From: Chloranthus sessilifolius | Taxonomy: Eukaryota > Streptophyta > Magnoliopsida > Chloranthales > Chloranthaceae | Direction of reading: 5' to 3' | Length of the DNA stretch: 64,000 bases | Assembly: GCA_021018995.1 (NCBI GenBank) | Contig: CM037590.1 | Coordinates: forward strand, 64,575,597-64,639,596 | In this document: one piece after another, positions 56,261 to 64,000 of the stretch | How the letters are laid out: each line of letters begins with the position of its first letter | Position numbering within the stretch: the stretch's first letter is position 1 | Translations under genes and position numbers: made by a program | Notes under the pieces: generated by a model | Told to the model about the DNA's origin: nothing | Databases searched by the model: none | The model's input: the letters and a program-made list of their open reading frames with translations, nothing else

Positions 56261-57320
56261 AATGGTCTTAGATGATGTACCATATTGTGTACGGTGTTAG
56301 CACTCCACACCGGAACCCGCCTCTTTTTAGAAATCTCTATTTAATTCACATAACTCACTTTTTCACCTTTTTCTTTTTAAGAAAACCTAGCTGTTTTATA
56401 ACTCTTTTCTTTTTAAGAAACTCTAGCCTCTCTCACCTTCTCCTTCTAAGAAACCCTAGCTCTCTTAACTGCTCTCTCCCAAAGCGCCCTGGTCTCTTCC
56501 CTCAAATCTCCCGCTCAACCACCAACAAGATCGAAGAAGGAAGAAGGAGAAGAAATTTTGAACGAATCGACACTTTGGACGTCAATTTCTTCAACCCAAA
56601 CTGACGCAAGATTAACCGTTCACGTTTCAACAAGTGGGTACCCATTAATCCCTTTCATTCTTCTCAGACCTCGTCGCGAAGGGAGGGTTCGATCGCGCAT
56701 CGATGAGTTTAAATTAATTAAACCTGAACATCTTATAATCTGATAAATCTGTATATTTAGTATTTTGTTTTCTATTACATCTATATATTTTATAAATCTA
56801 GAATTTTTGTATATACTTTTTCATTTTTCTTTTGAATCTATCCCTTTGTATGGCCATCGCTGGTGAACCACTGGCCGATCGGTACTGAAAATTGGTAGGG
56901 AGGTCCAACCCTACCTAAGCCCTAATTTATGTGGACAAACCGACCCCAAATCCATCGGGTGTGGCTCTAATTGGTTGGGATCTGTACAGAACGGACATTC
57001 GTAAGTTTCATATCAGGCATCCATAAGCCTCTAGGCGACATCCAAATTTTAGCTTGCTCGAGCAGACTTTGGTTATCGCTCGAGCGAGGTGGATCGCATG
57101 AAAAGGTATAATTTCTGTTGTAAGTCGCTCGAGCAAACATTGGTTCTCTCTCAAGTGACCAGTGTACTATTTCAAAGGAAATTTTCATGTGTAAGTCGCT
57201 CAAACAACTTTGCTTATCGGTCAAACGACCAATGCACCCTTGTTAGGTCGAATTCTTTGGCCTAAGTTGCTCAAGCGACTTTGGTTATCGCTTGAGCGAC
57301 CCGTGATGTTTTGGGCTCGG
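56261..57320 (+). repeat. K unit 3
   Basis: An uninterrupted unit ending at GTTTTGGGCTCGG, after which similarity to the start of a further unit is lost. Confidence 0.8.
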
Positions 57321-58254
57321 ATTTCATACCCGATTCAAAGTCTAGGGTGAAACATCGGTATCTTTTAGCGGAGTATCAAATACTCTACCCCTAATGTATT
57401 ATGATAAAATAACTCCTATTGCATGATAATCTTAATATTGGTTTTTCGATCATGGTAATAATAAATCTAAATTTAAAGCACAATATTTTTTTGTATATTT
57501 ATCCAAGTGGGGTGGGTGTGAATTCAGTATAACCTCATATACGGTGACCTTATCACCCCTGAGTTTTAAATATAATAGATTAAGTCAAGGAATAAGATAC
57601 GACACTTGACCGTTAGGCCTTAGTCATGGTTGGGTTCGTTTCACGGTCACATGAAACTCGAAATATAGACATTTATGTACGGATGCAACACCTCTATGAG
57701 AGTATGGGTTGCCACACGAAGTACATTCAGGTTACTATAGAACTCGTCTCATGGAAAGCATAGTTTTGTGAAGCTCATCGCACCATGACTTCCTCTAGAT
57801 TTAGATTGTAGAAAAATGATAAGAAAGAATATATAAGATAAGATAAGATACGAATACAATAAGACATCGCTGTGTAGGTCAACATAAGATTAAGAATTTA
57901 AGTCTGTACATACCGTACCTTACGTAGCCATCGTAAGGATTCTAATGTCTAAACTCGAGACAGGTCTCTTAGAATACAGTATGAGTTATGTTATGAAGTA
58001 CGTTGTTCTCGCCTTTAGAGATGCGTATGCTTATGACCGGTCACTCCAGAGATTGGATGGGGTTATGATATGATATGTTATAGAGGGCGGTATGCTATGA
58101 TAGTATGCTACAATAATGACCCTCATATGGTAGGCTCGAACAGCGACTCTAACACATTTCATATTAGGAATAGAAGTAAATATGTGCGCCCATGCGATGT
58201 ATAGACGCACGTGACGTTGTAATATGATATGTTACATTTATTTGATGTGGTGAG
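57321..58254. other. Unassigned sequence between K and element B
   Basis: No coding frame of note is seen. Short TATGATATGATATG and ATAAGATAAGATA runs occur. It may be a decayed LTR, but no borders or second copy are found in the window. Confidence 0.4.
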
Positions 58255-60637
58255 TGTAGACACCCCCATTTTACTTTCTCGGAGTATACAAACTTGTTCA
58301 TTCAACCTTTGACTATTTTAACCTCCGGTGTGGGACCATGCAATAGTACATGGCTGAACGCGGGCTGAAAGAATAGCTCTGTGGCTCAGATCCCTGCGTA
58401 GGGAGATTATATACTAAGCAAGAGTATATAGCCGGAATGTAGACTAAAACAATAGTCTTGTATTTCATTCTAGAGACCATACCCGAACAACCCCGAATTA
58501 CGCGCTAGAAACCCAATGCGCAATTCGATCTCACGCAGAACCACAAGCGCGTGATCAGTCCACCTTTCAGACCAAACTTCCTTTCCCAGACCGATTCGAG
58601 ACTCGATTACACGCCTGCAACAGGACGCATGATCATATTGAGCGCTTCACTACCAACGCGCAATTGGCCTACGCCCGACCTAGTCTTACTACCCTTGACC
58701 CCTACATTTCCTTGATTAAACATTTCAGGTTAAACGCTTAATCAGATTGAGCACATGATAACATGCGCGCAATTAGTCTTAATTTGTTAGGACTAGGAGA
58801 CTCGCTGAGCAAGTCAGCCGGTCGCTCACTAAGTCGGTGACCAACTCAAAACGATTAAGCGCCGGAATCCAGGCGGGCAATTCAATTAAACGCCCGTAAA
58901 TAGGCGTGTAATTGGAGAAAAACCTATAAAAGATTTTTTTCTTAATTCGCCTGAGAGGTTGGACGAAAAAAGGCTGCAAATTTTGAGAGAGGAAATTATA
59001 AATTTCGAAACCAGAGAACTCTGAGCACAACCCACAGAACCTAACCATGATTTCGAGATTCAAGCTTCTAATCTTTGAGATTTCTCTCCCCAGTCCCGAA
59101 CCCCTTAGGTAAGGATTTAATATTCTAGTTTTCGACCGTAGCTTATAATCTCTAGATCTATTAATTTTTTATTTTATTTTTAGTCTTAGACCGTAGCACT
59201 CCTTTTCGGACCGAAATTCTTTATATCTGGTTCTAGTTCTCTGTTTCTAGAACCAGTCATTAATCCATTGGTCCGATATACCGATCTTATATTTTAATTC
59301 AATTCTAAAATCACGATTTACAGTCCTATCATTATTTTTTGGTTCTAATCCTTTGATTTAGAACCAGTTCTTAATCATACGGCTTGATTTCTCGATTTTA
59401 GACGTGAATTCAGTCTTAAAAAATTTAACCTTAATTTTAGTTTCTTATTTCAATACCTGCAAAAATTCTAAATATTAATTCTACTCTTATAATTCTAGTT
59501 TACAATGCAATTCACAATTGCTATTCTGAAGTCAATTCTGAAATGCCCAAAAAAAAATATTACTTTACCATCCAAATTCAACTTTTTTCTCTTTAATTTC
59601 AGCCACCCGATTTGCCCAAGGGAGCTTACGGAGGGTACTCCGGAACGAGGCCAATCATTCTTAGCATAGCAGGCCCAAACCCCCTTTTTAAGTATTTTTT
59701 TTAGAATTAATAAATTGCTTTAATTAGTTTATATCTAGACATAATTGATTATCCGCATTAATTAGGCCTTGATATAATTATTAGACAGTTAAATCAGAAT
59801 TTCCTTTTCATTAGTTTAGTTAATTGATTATTCCAAATCCGAATTCTAAGAAATTTAGTTCATGCATGATTAGTTATATTTTGCCATCATAAATCCGTCA
59901 ATAATTAGGGTCGTAGATAAATCAGTCTTTTTTTATTTCCGTTGATATTACAATAGAAAATTAAATTCCTTACTTTAATTAGGCCCGTAGAAAAATTAGT
60001 CTTTTTATTTCAATTAGAATTATAGTAAAATTATTACGAGTGCTTCAATTAAAATTATAGTAGAATTACTACAATTGCTTTTATTAGAATCCCAGTATAA
60101 TTAGCATGCTTAATTTTAGTTAGAATATTATTGAAACTGATACATATGCACTTCTAGTACCAATAGGAGACTGAAACTGATTAGACTTTTAGTAATACCA
60201 AAACCTTGATGCTTATCGGACTCTTGACAGTATCAGAATACGAATATAACTCACCTTAATAAGCCCACACAACCAGAGCATAATAATAATAGAATTGGAA
60301 AATCTAAACTGACCGGAATTATAATTACAAAGGGAAATAAGAGGAGAATTAAACTAACTAAACTAAGGAGAAGCACTGCTGCTGACGTTCGCAGGCGGAC
60401 GATTCAGTATAGAAGTAACCTACACCCGCTTCACAGCGTGATCAGTGACGTGTTGCAGCGTCGTTAAATATCTGCAGCTGGCGATCACAATCAAACTAGG
60501 AACCTTCCTAGAAAATCCTTCTTTTTTATTTATTTTTATCATTCCAAACACCGCATCGCTAGAGTCTACCTGGATAGAATTGGAAGCCACTAATTCAACA
60601 GGAACCGAGAGGAACCCAGAAAAAGCGCGCACCAATA
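58255..60637 (+). repeat. 5' LTR of Tat element B
   Basis: Starts TGTAGACACCCCCATTTTAC and ends CACCAATA; the final CA has mutated to TA. It is 2383 bp long. It shares with LTR A the CAATAG words (58340-58470), the GCGCAATT words (58500-58930) and a conserved block GGGAGCTTACGGAGGGTACT (about 59620-59640). Confidence 0.87.
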
Positions 60638-60640
60638 GAC

Positions 60641-60657
60641 TGGCGATTGTGATGGGA
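60641..60657 (+). other. Primer-binding site of element B
   Basis: TGGCGATTGTGATGGGA follows the LTR after three bases, as in element A. Confidence 0.7.
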
Positions 60658-60742
60658 CACTTTTGCAAACTTTTTGTAGATAGTTTTATTTTATATCCTT
60701 ATTTCCTTTCCCGTCGTGTCGTTTATGTTATTTTTTAGATAT

Positions 60743-61900
60743 ATGAGTCTTCGTCAAAGACTTGATATGTCTGGCATACGTAGAGTAAGTTTAGGAGACC
60801 CTCCATTGTGGGGACTTCATGACAACCCCACATACGAGGAAGAACCACCTTATACTTTTAGCCCACAGCAACCTGAAGTTAACATGGTTGGTGAACAAGA
60901 GAATCCCTTCTCTACACCATATGCCGGTAATAGCCGTAACGATAGAAATAATAGCTTTGGACAAAACCTCACCACTCAACAAATCGTAGAACTTAGCATC
61001 CAAAGAATGCAAAGAGGAGGTGATGACTCTGAAGAATTGCTTCGAGGATTGGCTGCTGCATATGAAACCATTAGGAAACAATAAAATTTGGAAGAGCAAG
61101 AGCGATAAGAAAGACCACCGCCTACCCCGAGTACGGTGTCAGCTCGCGCTGCGTCATTGAGGCGGCATGCTCACACACTCTTTAACGACGACACACTGGA
61201 TAGGGCTAGCTTGCGGCTCGCGCCAAAGGACAATACCATTAAGATCGAAGATCTCCCTAAAATGCTTGACGAGTACATGGCTAAGAGGGAGAGCCCCGGT
61301 CATTCATTCGGGTTCGATAAATTTTGCAGGGATGTCGAATTTAACCTGCCTATAGGATTCAAACCGCCAAAATTTACCAAATATAATAGCACGAGAAATC
61401 CGAACCATCACTTGGCACTCTTTTGCAATGACTGTCGGCCCATACGTGACAACCAAGGACTTCTCATTCACTACTTTCAACATTCATTAGAAGGGGAAGC
61501 TTTAGACTGGTTCGCGGGACTCTCGCTCTATAAGATCGAAACCTTTGAAGATTTAGTTGGTCAGTTCCTAGACCAATACAAACACTTGATCCAGGAGACA
61601 GTCAGCCTCAGCGATCTGATGGCTGCCAAGCAAGGACCTGATGAAGAGTTTATTGACTTCGTCACTCGATGGAGAAAACTTGCCGCGAGGATCGACACTT
61701 CAATGAAAGAAAAGGACTCGGTCGACATTATCATCGACAATACTAGGGAACTGTTAAAGAGCGCGCTTGTCATAAGCGATTGCCCCGACTTCACTGCACT
61801 TCATTCTCGGGCATCCCGACTAGCACGACACATTAAAGGCAGGGACCTTGCCTTATCTATCATCACGTCCAAAATAGGCTCCTCTAGCGAATCCAAGTAA
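60743..61900 (+). pseudogene. Gag of Tat element B
   Basis: The ATG at 60743 matches the gag start of A (MSLRQRLDMSGIRRVSLGDP). The frame continues to 61900 with stops at 61082 and 61106. The capsid part 61136-61900 is open for 254 codons (SFGFDKFCRDVEFNLPIGFK, HLALFCNDCRPIRDNQGL, LEGEALDWFAGLSLYK, DLMAAKQGPDEEFIDFVTRW), a retrotransposon gag domain. A TAA at 61898 ends it where A has a Ser codon. Confidence 0.9.
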
Positions 61901-63330
61901 AAAAATAATAAGAAACCCCTAGGAATTGAACAAGTTAACACCGTTGTCAACCAAGGATAAAACTCTAGTAACGAGAACTTCCAACCGTGAAATTTTGGAC
62001 AAAATCAAAATCAATAACGGTATTCCAACCAAAACCAAGGTGTTAATCAACAAAGATATGCGAGCCTAAACCAAGGCCAAAACTCGGGTCAAGGCCAATA
62101 CCAAAATAGAAATCAATACCCCAACACCTATCAGAACCAAAATGCAACACAGAACCGACCGGCCCACGTGTCGAACTATAGTAATGTCCCTCCACCACAA
62201 AACTTTAATTCAACTAGAGGTCCCTACCAACCGAGGCGGGAACATTATCCCCCTCTACTTGATATAATCTCCAATATCTTCCGATTTCTTAACACTCAGA
62301 ACCTCCTCCAATTCCCACCAGAAAAACTTCGCCCATGGCTTGCAAATCTAGACTATAATAAATACTGTGCGTTCCATCAATATGCTGGACACAGCTTAGA
62401 GGACTGTTGGGTCCTCCGAGACGTGATCTATGACATGAGCGATCGGAACCAAATTGATTAGGAAGCATTGAGGAATCTTAACCCTAGCGACAACCAACCC
62501 CAATAAAAGTTGGGGATCATAAACAACCCCATGCCTAATCACAACCAAGGGGCACCGGCCCAGGTCACTATCGTAGATCTCTCCAGTCAACCCTTGTTCC
62601 AGCCCTCCACTTTAATCACTCGCATCTAACCCTCCAACGCTCCTACTAATCTTGTGAGAGTCTTTTCACCCCCACATCCCTCGATCTTAATCACTCGCAT
62701 CGCTCCACCAAACCCGCCACCCTATCCAAAATTCACCCAGATACGAGTCCACTCCTTTAGGGCTAGGAGACCATTTTTCCATCGTTCCCCACCAGAACCT
62801 TCGACCCCTCCAAATCCTGAACTGACACCCTCACCACCTCCATCGTCTGATTCTGAACCTGAGTTTGGAGATCATGCTCTTCAAACCGCAGCCCAAGTCG
62901 CCGCATGGATAGAAAATGTCACTTGGAAGACCCCAAACCTAGAAAATGAAACGAAGACTGAGTGCTCACTAAACATAAAGGAAGGCAAGCAAGAAAAACT
63001 TTTCGACTTGCATGAGACCCTAGTCTCAGCTTTCTTAGAAGAAGAGGATTACACGCAGTACCTCCTGCCTTGGAATGGTGCTGTGCAGGCCCACGCTTCG
63101 ACCTCTAATTTTACTCGCTTTGAAAATACATCGACGTCGAGTCACGCTAGGTTCGCTCAATAGCTGACTTGCCCAATTCTCAAATTCGGAACCAATTACC
63201 CACCTCCTCCTTTCCCTCGAAACAAAGATTTCACGAATGCATCACAACTAGATGGGAATGCAAGAGAAAGAGAGGTTCACTTGCCGCTCTCACCTCACAG
63301 CATTCCTCCGCCAATTCCCGCACCTCAACC
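61901..63330 (+). pseudogene. Gag C-terminal linker of B: Q/N-rich tract, zinc knuckle, proline-rich and acidic parts
   Basis: The Asn/Gln-rich stretch (62010-62160) includes NQNQGVNQQRYASLNQGQ. A linker then reads LLDIISNIFRFLNTQNLLQF and an intact C-x2-H-x4-H-x4-C knuckle follows (CAFHQYAGHSLEDC, about 62366-62407), open at 62168-62461. A proline-rich and acidic part is open at 62654-63163 (TPSPPPSSDSEPEFGDHALQ, FLEEEDYTQYLLPW). Stops at 61958, 61988, 62018 and 62459 break it. Confidence 0.8.
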
Positions 63331-64000
63331 ACTTCAACCACCCGCACTTAAGGCTCATCGGCCATGCAAAGAGATTACACTTGAGCCAGGGCAAGAATAC
63401 GACCTATTACAGCACCTTCAAAAGATCCCAGCTCAGATATCTATATTAGAGCTCATCAAGAAATCTCCTGATCATCACCGATTGTTGGTAAGGACACTTG
63501 AGGACACACAGGTAGATGAGGACATGACCTTAGATGAGCTTCATCAAATTGCCTCGGTCATGGCACAACCTCCAACACTCACATTCACCAACGCGGACAT
63601 GCCTAAGGAGTCACTCCGTGGGAGTGCCGCTCCTATATATCTCAAAGTCATCATTAGAGGATTCTCTGTACCTCATGCGTTAGTGGATACCGGAGCAGGA
63701 CTCAATATTTGCCCGCTCACGATGTTGAAGACGCTCGAATACATAGAACAAAACATTAGGCCCTCAGCCCTGTCACTCATAGCTTCTGACGGCTCATGTC
63801 ATTTTATTAAAGGAACTATTAAACTCCAAGTTCGTCTTGGACCTGTAACAAAGGACGTCACCTTCCATGTTTCTGATTTCGCTAGTATGTACAATCTCAT
63901 CTTAGGAAGAAAGTGGTTGGAATCAATGAAAGTCATCGCGTCTACGTATCATCAATGCGTCAAGTTCTCATATGGGGACTCTATCATTCGTATATACGCT
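63331..64000 (+). CDS. Aspartic protease of Tat element B (partial at window end)
   Basis: The translation reads ILELIKKSPDHHRLLVRTLE, then VIIRGFSVPHALVDTGAGLN with the catalytic D-T-G-A (Asp codon 63686-63688). It continues SLIASDGSCHFIKGTIKLQV, VTFHVSDFASMYNLILGRKW, LESMKVIASTYHQ. No stop is seen in this frame from about 63331 to the end of the window, so the protease domain of B appears intact. It would cleave the element polyprotein. Confidence 0.85.

Larger units (their letters stand above)
49881..57320 (+). repeat. K array: three tandem 1-kb repeats
   Basis: Units start at AATGGTGTTAGAT or its variants at 49895, 50925 and 56261. Unit 1 is 1030 bp. Unit 2 is about 1042 bp once the 4294-bp J insertion is removed. 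Unit 3 is about 1060 bp. Each unit has the order T-rich start, AAGAAACCCTAGCTCTC (a telo-box-like AAACCCTA), a GAAGGAGAAGAA purine stretch, CAAGTGGGTACCCATTAATC, TATATTTTATA blocks, and four GTCGCTCGAGCGAC-type hairpin words near the end. No coding frame is conserved among the units. Origin is unknown: a low-copy satellite or tandem LTR-like copies. Confidence 0.85.
58255..64000 (+). mobile_element. Tat-lineage Ty3/gypsy element B (5' half, runs off the window)
   Basis: The 5' LTR (58255-60637), primer site, gag, linker and protease are visible, aligned throughout with element A. The window ends in the region just after protease. B retains the canonical D-T-G-A protease site that A has lost, but its gag region also has stops. 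It is in the same orientation as A. Confidence 0.9.

Noticed and set aside
58255..60637. LTR B as the missing 3' LTR of element A
   Set aside because: It is followed by its own primer site and gag, and flanking bases differ (ATAAC before A, GTGAG before B). A tandem arrangement sharing this LTR cannot be fully excluded.

Overview
The window looks like nuclear DNA from a large-genome flowering plant, from an intergenic, repeat-dense and probably heterochromatic block. No intact single-copy host gene, rRNA or tRNA was recognised. Nearly all of it is made of plant transposable elements: Ty3/gypsy elements of Tat, Athila and chromodomain (Tekay/Del-like) type, a copia-like element, a CACTA (En/Spm) element and a hAT-type element. 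Most coding remnants carry stops and frameshifts. The species cannot be named from what is visible.

Layout. At 1-2215 (+) is a broken multi-exon, coiled-coil-rich coding remnant. At 2517-4896 (-) is the 3' half of a Tat element (C), cut off by an Athila element (F) whose 5' LTR is 4897-6491. F is interrupted by a complete 12.3-kb chromodomain gypsy element (G, minus strand, 6741-18992) and resumes at 18993-23790 with protease, RT, RNase H and integrase. F is then cut by a second Tat element (A, + strand, from 23791), whose pol region runs to about 35000 and whose conserved 3' untranslated part ends near 36305 with no recognisable 3' LTR.

A CACTA remnant follows at 36839-39421. Its TNP2 transposase reading frame runs directly into a short AP2/ERF DNA-binding-domain fragment. 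Next is a non-coding copia-like element (D, 40395-49765, exact 5-bp target duplication GATGG). Its 5' LTR has been split by a non-coding gypsy-like element (E, minus strand, 40760-46969) whose LTR ends form long inverted repeats.

At 49881-57320 lie three tandem 1-kb repeat units (K). The middle one hosts a four-level nest, each inserted level with an exact target duplication: a solo LTR of the D family (J), inside it a solo LTR of the G superfamily (H), inside that a 1.3-kb hAT-type element (I). From 58255 to the window end is the 5' half of a third Tat element (B), the closest relative of A and less decayed at the protease.

The elements are independent parasites, not a pathway. Recurring themes are insertion into other elements, stop codons of the kind left by cytosine deamination, and a family-specific short (often palindromic) word repeated many times in the LTRs. 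In G the same word array recurs inside the element, just upstream of an extra ORF. That array and the TNP2-AP2 junction are the two observations most worth following.
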